Shown: positions 45,268 through 57,200, counted from the stretch's first letter. The stretch: DNA of 64,000 nucleotides from Pomacea canaliculata (GCF_003073045.1 NC_037594.1:30988737-31052736), one strand, 5' to 3'. Made by a program: numbers and translations. Notes: generated by a model from the sequence alone, not told the origin.

Positions 45268-48200
45268 CATTTTGAGAGAAAAGGAAAGAACTCCATTCTG
45301 AGATAGACAGAAGACATAGGAGAAAATGAGGGAGTAGACACGTGTGCTTGTAGTCGCTGCCCGCGGCCTCTGTGGACGATTCTGGAGAATTATGTATGCA
45401 TGTGACCTTCACCCCCAGTGGAGGGGAGACAACATCCGGTTTGATGTCGGCTGTCGATGCGTGCTGTACCTTTTTTGATCGTGTCGACTCCTACGTTGAT
45501 AAAAAGGATCGTCAATATTGATGTATACATTAATGTATACAGTTCGGACTTACAAACATCCAACATATCATCCCTTCATGGATTTCCAAAGGATTAGCAA
45601 AAGCATTGGCTGGTAAAAATGCGTTTAGGTGTAAGTTTAAAAATGTCTATTTGTGTAGATACTTTGTAAATGCCTACAACTCCTGTGTCAACAACATAGT
45701 TCTCTGCTCACCAAATTGCGAAAGTGACTCAATCATTAGAACGACTTCAGTGCAAGGCAGGCTGGGATTATACATCTTGCAAAAGTGTTTAAAACACACT
45801 GTGGAAACACTACATCTTGACCAAATAAAGCAGACTATAATTTATTAGTAGATAATTTTGTGTGTCAAAATGGCCCTTGGGGCAGAAAGGTTCCCCACCC
45901 CTGAATTAAAGGTTCAACTTGAAGATACTTGAAAGTACTTGACGCTACCAGTTCCGGATTTTCACAGTCCATAGCACCACGTGACTGCTGTCCACCACGT
46001 TCACTGTACTAGTTGTTAAAACTCGTTAGTCTCCGTCAACCATCGCGCCTCATGGCCTCCCACTGCAACGGCTGCCTGCATGCACTTGGTGGCATTCTCT
46101 CCATTCAGGAACAAACACACACAAACACACAGACACACACACACCCTGTTTCTTGCTGGCCTGGCTACACTTAATCATCGAACTGTTGACGGTTTCTGTT
46201 TGCCAGAGAGCTCACAACTTGTCTCTGCCATCATGGGTGACTGACGAGGTCTACAACAAGCTGCAGAGTCTTTCTGGCTTGTTTTTCAACCTGATGTTCA
46301 ACAGGACTGAGATGAGTCGTCTCAGGGGAGGCAAGTAACTGCACCTATATACTGTGTGTATATATATATAGTGGCAAGAGCAACGAAGATGTCACAGATT
46401 TTACCAGTTGTGCAGATAGATGTTTGTAAGCGAATTAATTGTTTAATAGCTAATTATGATATTGTGTGTACTTGACGATATACTAATTTCATTTTTTTTC
46501 TCATTTCGATAAATCCTATCTTAGGTACTGACGTACATTAATGTATAAACAGCTTCTTCTCCTCGTTGAAAAAGTATAAAATTCATCAACATTGTCTTGT
46601 CTGAAAATGTTATGATTTCCGTTGCAAAAATCCCTAATGTTATCCACACTGTTCTGTTTGAAAACATCAGGTCCGTTACTGAAAGAGATGTTGATGAATA
46701 TCAACTCTACGGTACACGATCCAGGTAGTCAGACCTACAAGATGTTTATGTACTCAGTGGTAAGTAAATGGAGTGAACCATCATGACGAATGTTGCTACA
46801 AGTATTGAGTCTGTTGTTACTTGTATTGTCTATCATGGTGGAAATAGCCCGAGGAGTTCTATAGGTTAACATATTGAGCCAGATGAGTTCAGTTGGTACA
46901 AATACTGAGCCTGGTGAGTTGTACTTTAAGGCTTACGAAGACAGGACCATCTCATGGCAACATGTGCAGAACATGGAGCAGACAGAATCCTCTCCTGGTA
47001 GCATCTGTAGGACAAGGACATCATTAACTACTTCCTGTACTGAAATCTACGTCTGGCTGTCTTCTGATATCAAGTTCACATATGGAGCAGAAGAGAGGGC
47101 TCGCGAGCTGCCCCTCCCACTACTACACGAGACTGTCCTTCTTCTTTGTCATCCTCTAGCTTGAGAACCAGTCCAACAACTAAACCCAAACCTTACAAAC
47201 ACTGGGCAGAGTGGGAGAAATGGGATATAAATGTATATTATATATAAATCTGGGCTATTATCATTAGCTGTGACAGTGGTTGAGACTGCATCACACTATT
47301 GGCAGTTGACTGCCGAGTGTCTGTTGGCAGCATGACTTCACCGTGGTAGCGCTGCTGACATCCCTGCAGGTGTTCAACAACATGCAGACGCCGTACGCCG
47401 CCGCCGTGCTGCTGGAGCTGTGGTACGACGACCACAACCACGACTACGTGGTCCGCCTCCGCTACCGCAACGACACCAGCGTTGAGCCCTACAACCTCGT
47501 GATTCCGGGTGAGTTAACATGACGACTCTTTTGAGCATCGTGAGGGTACACGGGGTACACGGTACAAGGAGTCTGTTACCCGGATATTGCAAAGATAGCG
47601 TGGTTGTGAATGTGTTGGTGGTAGAGGATATATATCAAGCTCCTTACAGATCCTGCTTGCGTTTTAGTCACTTTACTCTTGTAGACTGCATCATAAGGAC
47701 TATAGACTTGTAGACTGTACAAGAATGACAATAGACTTGTAGACTGTACAATGAGCTTCTAGACTACACAATAAACTTGTAGACTGTTAAATCAGCTTGT
47801 TGACTACACAATAAACTTGTAGACTGCACTATGAGCTTGTTGCAGTGCCCACATCGCTCTATGTGTTTCTCATAATTATACTCCAGGTTTAACTTGACTT
47901 TCATCAGACTTGCTTAGCACAAACATTGTATATGTAGTAAACAGATGTCAAGACATAATTGATGTACACATGATGTACTTAAACTTCAGATACAATGCTT
48001 TTTTCTTTAGTCAGAAACATACGTTTATAAGTAGATAAAGGGAGGTAATTTGCATTGTCTCTGAAACCCTAAAAAGGAAGTTGCCTCCCTTCATTATGTT
48101 TGCTAAACAAGAGATGGAAGCTGGCGTGGCATGGAAGCCAGCCTAGAGCGATCATTTCAACGGTGTATAAGGCTAGAGTGTAGCAGGTAACATATAGCAC

Positions 48201-50042
48201 CTTGATGCTTTCCTCTGTGTCGTTTGATGTCCTACATATACATTAAGATCGTATACACAATGAGCTTGTAGACTGTATTATGAGCTTGTTGCAGTGCCCA
48301 CATCCCACTATGTGTTTCTCATATGCTCCAGGTTTGACTTTACTTTCAACAGACTTGCTTAGTACAAACATTGTATATGCAATAAATTGATATCAAGGCA
48401 TAATTGAACTTCTGATACAATGTGGTTTATTTAGGCGGAGACACGTTTATAAATAGATAAAGGGAGGTCATTTGCATTGTCTCTGAAATCCTAAAAAGGA
48501 AGTTGCCTCTTCCTATATTTCGCTATATGTAAACAATGCCACGTGCTCAGCGTGCGAGACGAGAAATGAACTCAGGGCAGAGATGGAGAGATGGAAGCTG
48601 GCGTGGAATGGAATGGAAGTCAGCCTATAGCGAGCATCGCAAAGGTGTATAAGGCTAGAGTGTAACAAGTAACATAGAACCTTGATGCTTTCCTCTGTGT
48701 CGTTTGATGTCCTACATACATTAAGACCGTATATCCTGTACCCTTATAAACCACCCTGACCAAGGGTACCCACCGTCTTTTTTCAGGCTGTAATAATTCT
48801 TACTGTCCGCTGACGGATTTTGTGAAGTTTGCCCAGACCAGGATTCCTGCTGACTGGGACGCTGAGTGCGGCAATACCAGGCCGACCCCTGGGACACCAA
48901 GCAACAAGAATGATGATGATGACAAAAGTACGTCTGCTGGCAGTGCAGGGCACGTGGTCCTTGTCACAGAAATGGTCGAGTGACCATGACCATATCATGA
49001 TCTCACACCGTTAACCTATCAGTATTTATGACCTCACATGCACTGACCCTAACATGACCTCACACCACGACCTTATGATTTCACGCCATGACCCCATCAT
49101 GACCTCACACTCACTGTATCTACATACTAAGGTCTTTGGTTCGTTCATGTTTTATGAATACGCGCTAAGCTAGCAAACAGAACCACAAAGGGTGACTAAC
49201 CCTAACATGACCTCACACCACGACCTTATGATTTCACGCCATGACCCCATCATGACCTCACACTCACTGTATCTACATACTAAGGTCTTTGGTTCGTTCA
49301 TGTTTTATGAATACGCGCTAAGCTAGCAAACAGAACCACAAAGGGTGACTGTGTTCACTCATGCATGAAGAGCTACACGAACTGTATAAACAGGTGTTGA
49401 CTTGATCTGTGGTGTAATTACCTGTTCTGTTTGCTTCTTAACATCAGCGACTGTGATAGCTCTTGCTGTTGTCACTGCTGTCGTCATCCTGCTGTGTTTG
49501 GGCCTCATTGTCTTCATCGTCTGTCAACGAGGCCGACGTCAGGCGAACTTTGGTAAGCATGTAACCTACCACGTGATGATACTCGGGTGGACACACAGTC
49601 CTTCTCACTCAGTTCTTGGCCGCCAGCCATTATCTTCACAAGCTTCAAAGTCAAAGTAGTTATTTAAAAAAAACAACAACAAAATAACAAACAAAAGCAA
49701 AACAAATCTCTGTACAAACAAAGGTCTTAGAAACTGTTATTTTCAGTCTTTTCCTCACGTTTAACTCATTGTAGGCTGGTGCTACGGTTCGCTACGGACT
49801 TTTCACTTGCCACGATTGACCACTTGAGCCGTACAGTCTTTAAATATTTCTAACCATTAATTTACACCAAAGACAATCATCGGGGACACACCGTTTGAAA
49901 GCATTTTTTAAACATTTACGACTTTAATGTGGTGTGACCTTTAAGAAATAACGAGCTAACTATCGGTCGCGAAAATAAGGTTAACCTGTAATACTAGTGA
50001 ATTGTTACAAATAATGTCTGGTGTTTGCTATCTGCAGGTTGA
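42179..50042 (+). CDS. Histidine acid phosphatase C, type I membrane protein
   Basis: Third tandem paralogue, 426 residues. Exons: 42179-42289, 43338-43439, 43653-43739, 44154-44306, 44547-44642, 45044-45133, 46207-46330, 46671-46759, 47331-47508, 48787-48927, 49448-49552 and 50038-50042. All phases agree with A and B. The signal peptide is almost identical to gene [10 protein letters not shown] is intact, with PGCLTP in place of PGWLTP after it. The His-Asp motif reads HDFTVVALL after YSV, against [12 protein letters not shown] in A and B. Exon 5 is the most divergent of the three ([20 protein letters not shown]). The membrane helix and tail [10 protein letters not shown] are conserved. Introns 5 and 7 start with gcaagt. 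The substitutions around the active site suggest altered specificity; loss of activity is not implied because the catalytic residues remain. Confidence 0.9.
42779..43173. mobile_element. pogo/Tigger-like MITE in intron 1 of gene C
   Basis: Orthologous insertion to the one in gene A: CAGAGACACCCTCG at the left and CGAGGGATTACTG at the right, with TA on both sides. The right terminus is better preserved here than in A. Confidence 0.6.
44738..44930 (+). repeat. (AAAC)n and (ACCA)n compound microsatellite in intron 5 of gene C
   Basis: About a dozen AAAC units run into irregular CAAC/ACCA units and end in CCCAACCCC. The ORFs on both strands here (KTNKQTN and WLVGWLVGW types) are translations of the repeat. 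Confidence 0.95.
45210..45264 (+). repeat. (AAT)n-(GAT)n microsatellite in intron 6 of gene C
   Basis: A short AAT run is followed by about 16 GAT units, at the position equivalent to the AAC-CAG array of gene A. Confidence 0.95.
45500..45903 (-). mobile_element. hAT-like element end in intron 6 of gene C
   Basis: On the minus strand it begins CAGGGGTGGGGAACCTTTCT at 45903, a typical hAT terminus. It is the counterpart of 30000-30424 in gene A. No transposase is seen and the other end is undefined. Confidence 0.45.
47832..48735 (+). repeat. Tandem duplication inside intron 9 of gene C
   Basis: The block from 'tgagcttgttgcagtgccca' to 'cctacatacattaaga' occurs at about 47832-48255 and again at about 48281-48735, with small indels between the copies. 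Genes A and B have one copy. Confidence 0.85.
49051..49356 (+). repeat. 153-bp tandem duplication inside intron 10 of gene C
   Basis: 'aacatgacctcacaccacga' starts at 49051 and again at 49204, and the two 153-bp copies are virtually identical. It is not present in A or B, so it is younger than the gene duplications. Confidence 0.92.
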
Positions 50043-50101
50043 TAGAAGTGCAGTCGGGGACTTGTGACAACTGATCTTGGCTAAAGAACATTTTCAAAAG
50101 G

Positions 50102-50107
50102 AATAAA
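50102..50107 (+). terminator. Poly(A) signal of gene C
   Basis: AATAAA about 60 bp after the stop codon. Confidence 0.7.
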
Positions 50108-50550
50108 ATTCGTGCCACGCATTTTTGTCAGTTTGTGTTTTTATCAGAAACCTCGCCAAAGCTTAAATGTGCAGATTGATGAATGTAACATCTCATGTAC
50201 CCCACAGATACACACAATCACTTTACAAACAAAGCGATGTGGCAATATGTCAAAATACAGGATGTATTCTGGTTTCTAATGGACACAAAATATATTTCTC
50301 CTTCACACGATTGCATCTGTCCTGCATCGGTCAGTCGGTGCTTGTGTCTATCGTTTGTCTATATGTCAGTGCCTCTCTCTGGCCTCATAGCTTGTCTATG
50401 GTTTGTCTATATACCCGTGCTTCTGGCCCCAGTGTTTGTGTCTATCTTTGTCTACATGTCAGAGCTTTTGTCTGGTCCTTGGCCGGATCGCCGAGGGAGG
50501 AACTCGAAGTGGTGATGCCATGGCAGGTACAGCAACACAAGGAAACAAGC

Positions 50551-50645
50551 AGACACACAGACACACAGACAGACACACAGACACACAGACACGCAGACAC
50601 GCAGACACACAGACAGACACGCAGACACACAGACACACAGACACC
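50551..50645 (+). repeat. (ACAC-AGAC)n microsatellite
   Basis: Irregular repeats of cacacagaca and cacgcagaca. It produces long Cys/Val-rich and Thr/Gln/His-rich ORFs on both strands that are not genes. Confidence 0.95.
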
Positions 50646-50759
50646 CTCACTGGTCACAATGTTAATTCACAATACACGCTGGAGAACTGTTTGTCGTTTT
50701 CCTTTTTTTTTTTACGTTACTTTTCAAAATAACCAAATAGAAATTTTCTAGTTTATTAC

Positions 50760-53700
50760 AAGACCTTGTAGATGGGACTTTGTTGAGCTCGTTGTGTATG
50801 AAAATCACTGTACGACAAACGCTGACCTGTGACCTCCCTCCCGTGTGCTCCGCTGACCCCCGCCCGTCATGCGCAGTGAGAGGTGGAGGATGAGGGATGG
50901 AGGATGAGGGATGGTAGGGAAGCGCAGGTGTTGGTGAGCTTTAGAGGTGAGGACAGACTTGTCAGCAAGTCATCAACCCAGCAGTTCAGCCTGCAGTTTG
51001 TTGGTGGGGTCACCATGCAGCCACGTTGTCAAGCTTGTCGTTGCAGACCGACATGGTGGCGACAACTACAGGTGAGAGTTTGTAGGGTTTAAGATGTTGC
51101 ACAGAGAATGGATGGCGGGGACAAAGGGAGAGAAAGAAATATCTGTGCATGTGATGGGAACACCTTCCATCAAAATAGTCATCACTAACAAAATCACACC
51201 ACTACCTCAAAGCTGTTTACAAAGAAAAAAAATGTAAATACACAACATAATAATAATAATGGCCTCAAAACAAAAAGTTGATTGTGTTGTCATGTTGAGA
51301 AGGAGGTGAATGCTATCAGCAAAGAAACGGCTCAGGGTTACTATCAGATTATCCATGTCTAATCTCCTGTCTTGTGACTTGTGGCCATGATTTGTACTTG
51401 TAGGAGCATCAGTGGTACTAGTCGTGATGGTGGTGGCAGCATTTTTGGAGAGTGCGGACTAACTACAGCTTCGGTTTCTGATTATCGCTGACAAGTGTGC
51501 ATGTCAACATCATGAGGACACCGATGATAAACGAAGTGAGCAGATACCGGTTTAAAACAACAATGAAGGAGTGCGCGGATGTGGATGGGAATGGGTGTGC
51601 ACATGGTGCATGTCAGCAATTTTCCATCGCAGCCCCTGGATGTCACGTGGGTCGTGTTGAGATACTCAGCTCACAGCCCCGCCACCCTAACTGTCATCAC
51701 CGTCCACGTCGCTCTCTCCAGCCATCAGATCATTTTATGAAAGTTTAAAATTTCAGGGAGTGCAATCCTTCCTACTTTGATGCCCCCCAGTATTTTATAT
51801 TTTACTTTCAATATTCAACACGAGCCTTTCATAATCTTTTCACAAAATTTGAAGGAGGCGTTTTTGTCGGGGATCCTCTGATTTGAAAATTTGTAACAGC
51901 ACTTTATTTTAGTAAATGTTGTAGTGTAAACTAGAGAATGTTGATCAGGCCTGTAAGTCTCTGACAACGTTTTCCACAGCCAGGAGTCTTCCGCAACAGG
52001 AAAAGTACTGCATTTTACACAATATTTTTACTGTAAAATTTTCATGTGCAGAACGCATTAACAATAATAAATGTAAAATTCGTAAAGCTCATACTCACAC
52101 TCCTAAGGAGCATGCTCTTAGCGCTTAAGAATAAGAACGAAACATGGACAGCATACGAGGGACAGGTAAACAAACGAATAACATATGAACTATAAAAGAA
52201 CCAACAACAGTACTAAACGAAGAATAAAATCAAATACAGAAAAGACAAAGAGGAACCCAATAACAAGAACAAGAGCTGAGAGTACCATGATGTTACAAAA
52301 AGAAGGGTGTGACAAAGGATTGTGGGAAAGGTTGTTAGGAGACATGTTTAGGGAATAGGTGCGTTTTCAGACAATTTCTAATATTTTTATTGTCTTTTGT
52401 TTGTTTAGAAACATGTGCACCACACAGACACGGTTATCTATGAACAGAGGTTGTTTAATATTTGTCGTCTTTTCTGATGACACATCAGGTGGTCGTTACT
52501 GTGTGCTCTGTGCCATGGCCAAACTCATGGAAGGCTTCAGTGAAAGAGTAAAAGGAGAAATAAAAGTAGAGGGTTCTGCGAGTGAGAGTAGGAGGATGGC
52601 GGGGGATGAGGTGACGGGTGAGCGCACGTGCAGCAACCTGAGAGCTCGCTCGTAGAGTGACATCTGTCAGCACGAGTCACAACTGTACAGGGCACAACAA
52701 CATTGTCTCCCCACCTGACCTCTGGTGACCCGGACTTTGCCATTGTGTGAAAGCTGCATTCCAGTCAAAGAATTTAATGAATAGTTGCAAACGTGGGATC
52801 TGTGTGCGTGCTCGCCATGCGACACGTGGCATCCAAAGTGTCCGACCTCAGCTTTTTCGCCAGCTCACCCTGGGCATCAACAGACCACCCAGAGATGGAC
52901 AGACTGCCCTCAGTCCTGGAAATCGCGTGTTGTTGCAATAAATCGCCAGGGTTTTATTTCCCGCTTGAAAGTAGAGAGCAGGGAAACTTTTTCTGCCCCG
53001 TAATTAGCCGTCAGACAGTTAATTTAACCTGTAACCTGTACTCACCCAGCCCAGGCCGGAAATGCCAGGTCGTGACACGGACATTAAGAACTTTTAAATT
53101 GTTTTAAAAACTTGCTGTCGTCAACACTTTTTAAACCAATTGTCTTGCCGATCCTCAGATTATTATTTAACGATTCTCTTCATTTGTCTTATGGCTTATA
53201 TGGTATATATATTTTAAAGCTAGTGAAGAAATCAGGATGCCACTATGGTAGATGGTTGAGCAGGCGGTGAAGTACACTTATTTTCATTTTTTATTAATCG
53301 TAGATTAATTTGATTGAAATTTAATGTATCAGTTACAGCAGAGTTAGAAATCGGCAGTCAGTAACATTCTAACAAAGTATAAAGATAACAAATCACGTGG
53401 TTGACATGTCTGAGGGAGTCGTTAGAAAGCATCGAGGGCGGTTGTCCTCAAAGGAAAGGCTGGTTTTAAAGTTTTATTGCATTTTATTTTATTTAAACAT
53501 CTTCACTTTACACAATAAATTCAGTAATGAACGCCAGTCTGCACTCATTTGTTCTCCATTCCATTGTACCTAGGTTTGTTGTGTAGTCACGTGACCTGTG
53601 TTTTTGGTATTTCACCAGCGCCTATAGCTTTGCCCATCCCCTGCTCGGGAGGGTCTGACTGATGGTGTCGAAACTTCTCAGTCGACGACACCCAGGGCAA

Positions 53701-54000
53701 CAACAGTGCACGGCAGGGCCAAATGGGATTTGAAAAAAAAAAACCTTCTTCGGTCGGTTGTCATTTAATGACAACTACAGAGGGGAGGGGGCATCTAAAT
53801 GTCCAAAACTGTTCTCTGCGAGTCAGACGACTGTCATCGCATTTGCCTGGCTTGTGCTGGCTGCACCCTCGTCATGTCATCGACACGAACTCCCCTGTCG
53901 CCACCTGTCCTGTGGCCAACCCTGTCCTCCCAACTTGCCAGTCCCGCCCAATCGCCACATCCTCGGTTAAAACCATCTGCTCCCGAGGGCTCACCAGTTG
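50760..54000. other. Intergenic stretch without recognised gene
   Basis: Several short ORFs but no domain, signal peptide or convincing exon. The segment at about 52020-52290 reads on the minus strand like the AT-rich 3' tail of a LINE or SINE (ttattattgttaatg), without recognisable coding sequence. Confidence 0.45.
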
Positions 54001-54094
54001 TCTCTAAAGCAGCTTAGCATCCTCCGCCTGAGCTGTGCCAGACACAGTCAGTCCCTCCTTCCGTGGAACCCCGCTACTAATCCGGACAACGGAC

Positions 54095-54265
54095 ATGTTT
54101 CTCGAAAATCTCCTCTGGGGACTTGTGGTGTTGGTTGTCCCGGCCACAGGCAGAGCTCGTGTGTCCAGGTCTTCAGACCAAAGATATAAAGAAACAGGCT
54201 TCACCAACAATGGCATGGACTTCAGTGATAGAGAAAGTCTTCAACTCTCCGGTCTGTGTAGGTGA
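54095..54265 (+). CDS. Possible short secreted-protein ORF or first exon
   Basis: From the ATG at 54095, MFLENLLWGLVVLVVPATG is a plausible signal peptide (hydrophobic core, small residues before the likely cut at GRA). It is followed by a polar stretch to a TGA at 54263. A possible splice donor, AG followed by gtgaca, lies at about 54260, so it could be the first exon of a longer gene. An earlier in-frame ATG exists at 54035. No family recognised. Evidence rests only on hydrophobicity, so chance is a real alternative. Confidence 0.2.
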   Translation: MFLENLLWGLVVLVVPATGRARVSRSSDQRYKETGFTNNGMDFSDRESLQLSGLCR

Positions 54266-57200
54266 CATGATACAACACTGCGGTTGAGAGAAACTGTTTG
54301 AAGCCAGATGTCAGACGAGACACCATGATGGAGGCAGCACTTCTGGACATGCGCAGGACGAGGTGTGGTGTGACTTGTGGCGTTGACTACCAAAGACATT
54401 GTGTGCACCTTGTCCGACAAACCCTCTGGGTGGACAGGGGACAGCCTGCAGACACCTGCAGGACACAGACCCAGCCCTTCATGATTGCTGACGATTGAGC
54501 GAGAGAAAAATTTACAAGATGTGCAGGATGGCGTCCTGATGACAACTCCAGTCGAGACATGCACTCTGACAGATCACCTCCAACATACAAGTCTGACAAG
54601 AGAACATCTTCATGAAAGAAGCTTCGAGAACACAGAAACCAAGAACACCGCGACTCCTGACCAGCTACTCTCCTATAGACATGGCCTGAAATACAAGTCA
54701 CGTGACTTGATTGGACCTCAGACGTGGTGAGCATCGAACTTTACAACAAGAAACTGATATTGATGTGTGTTAACTGATGACCATGTTAACAAGATGTTGC
54801 CCACCTCAGGCCTCAGTCCGTCACCCCACAGCAAGAAAGATCAAAGGTCAGCTGACTGGACATGGCAGCCAACACAACTCAGCCATCACCTTGTCAACCC
54901 TCCTGTCTTCCGCCCTTCTCCAGCCTCAGTCACTGCACGTGAGTATTACCCCGCGCGTGAGCAAGAGAGTGAAAGTTTAATTAAAACATTTTTACTCGTC
55001 ATTAACTTTCAGCAGGTCGAATACTTTGTGAGGAGGACGCCATTGCACGATGCGCACAGCTTTTCTCTAGTTCTTGTAAATGCCAAGAAATTCTTGGTGA
55101 GTGGGTAGAATTGCTGTTTACACACTTTTATTAACTCACGATGTATGTATCGATGTTAACTCACCATGTATGTGTCGTTGGAATTTTGTAATCAAATTTT
55201 CACCTACCTGCTATGGTCCTAGAGGTCTAAAATGTTCACCAGCTACTCATTTCTGGTTAGCATGTAATATTATATCAGTTCTAGCAATGCGAAAATATTA
55301 ATATAATTGTTTTTATTTAATTTTGAGTGAGAACTTTAAAGAGACACACGATCACTAGCACTCACAAACGTGCGTTTGTGTGTTTGTTGTGACTGTCACA
55401 CTGTCCGACTGGTGGTCAGCTCACAAAATACCCGGGTGCCAGAGAATTGGGTAGATAGTTTCTCTCAACGTGTTTGTACTTGTTGTGTGATGTCACGCGC
55501 ATCAGTCACACAAGCCGAGGCTCAGTTAGCAAACCCTCTCTTTGGGACGACTCTCCACCCTCTAACTCACTAAAGTCAATTAGTGCAATATTCAATCATT
55601 TCTTTCTAAGTGAGAAGACAGATGGTGAAATCGCAAGAAAAACAAGAGACAAAAGCATCAGGAGAAATTATTTTCGGAGATTAAAGCCGAGAAGTGTTTG
55701 TGGTCGGAAGAGCGCCGTGATAAAAGAAAGACTAAAACGTTTTAAATAAGTGAAACATTTTGTATAAAACTGTTTTAGTTTAAATTCTCTAAAAAGATAC
55801 AATAGTTTTTCCTTAGGTCTCGTGATTTTCTTTAATGCATATAAAGGAAATGTAATAGTATGAGGGGCACTGAAAATCAGATTTTTAAACATCATCAGTC
55901 CCGTCTGTCCATCGGTCCTGTACTTGTGACACTTTAGACCACATTCTTCTCCTAGTGGCTTCACCGTCCTTCGTTGGTTCCACGTCCACCTGTCTGATCG
56001 CAGTTGGTGATGGCGAGCAGTCTCACATACACGATGTTACTCAGCTTCTGGCATCTGACCCACGTTGTCCACTCCACAGTCTGCTCATCAGTGCTTACAG
56101 TTTAACCACAAAGGTCATTGTAAGTCCGGGGTTGAACTTAAGACTGGCAGTTATCCTCCTGACAAAATGGCTGAGAGCTGAGAGGCTGAGTATCTTCCCT
56201 CATACCTTCACTTTGCATCTCCTTCGTTAAAGCCACTGAGCTCGTCATTAGTCAATCATCAGACACATTATCAACACCTTGTTTATCTAGTCATGAGTGG
56301 ACTGACGATGACTGGACTCTCGACTAAAGATGTCAGACGCAGTCATCACCGGGACACGAACCTCCGATAGTCAGATTACTGACGGCTGTTGGTCATATAG
56401 CTGGCTGCTCTTTGTGACCCATCTACTCCAGACAAAGGACATACAGACATGTACAAAGGACTAAAAACTACACGGATATGAAACCAAGCAGGACAGCTGT
56501 ACGGACAGACTGACGCCTCAACGGACGAAGCCACACAATGAAGAGCGGAAGAGAGAGAGAAATGAAAGTGATGAGAAAGAGAAAGTCGGTAAAAGAAATT
56601 GCATTAGGGTCATTGGTTCATCTACCAGTGAGAAGAGTTGAGCAGAGCAGTCACGTGACTGATGCTGCAGAAATGTAATACTCGTCCACCATCCGATTCC
56701 CTGCCCCACTTTGATATCAGGCGGTCGTGGTGCCAGCCCCGTCCTCCCCGGGACCATGGCGACTGTCCTCGGGGCTGATGCTGACTCACGTGTAGCCTGG
56801 CGACACAGGAAACAACACACGAGCCGCAGGACAGGATGACGGTTGTGGATGGTGGGGGGGACACAGTGCATCCTGTGTGCACCACTAGCATCCCCTGGTG
56901 GGACTGAGACTCTTTGTGTTCGCCTCGTGAAGACAGAATGGCGGAGAACTTACAGCTCGGTGTCGGTCGTTGGCGGACATGAGGTGGGGATGCTGATGGC
57001 AATGTGAAGTAGGTGGTACACACTCACACGGATACAGGCCGTTCTCGTGCAGGGGACAGACAACTCTCGTGTCTGGACAACTCTCACCGTGAGAACCCCA
57101 CTCGCGTACCCCGGGCCCCCAGCTGCACAGGGTAAGCAAGGTAGTTATTATCAGCTTCATTACATGTTAGTCCCTCGTCCTCTCCTCGTCCTGCAACACG

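Larger units (their letters stand above)
41116..50290 (+). repeat. Segmental duplication unit 3 (acid phosphatase C with flanks)
   Basis: Upstream sequence from about 41140 matches 25147-26130 of unit 1. Downstream homology to unit 1 runs to about 50290, after which the DNA is unique. This unit has the longest intron 9, through an internal duplication, and the shortest intron 4 (240 bp). Confidence 0.8.

Noticed and set aside
46874-47164. 96-codon ORF in intron 8 of gene C, with partial counterparts in A and B
   Set aside because: The frame is not conserved in the homologous introns of A and B, and splicing around it gives the expected protein.
50557-50645. CRISPR-like regular repeat
   Set aside because: Short-period microsatellite without unique spacers, in animal DNA.
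50167-50751. 194-codon plus-strand ORF and Cys/Val-rich minus-strand ORFs
   Set aside because: Most of the length comes from the (ACACAGAC)n array; the remainder has no recognisable domain.
51040-51071. Possible 25-bp micro-exon between a CAG acceptor and a gtgaga donor
   Set aside because: No neighbouring exons in a compatible frame; such signals occur by chance.
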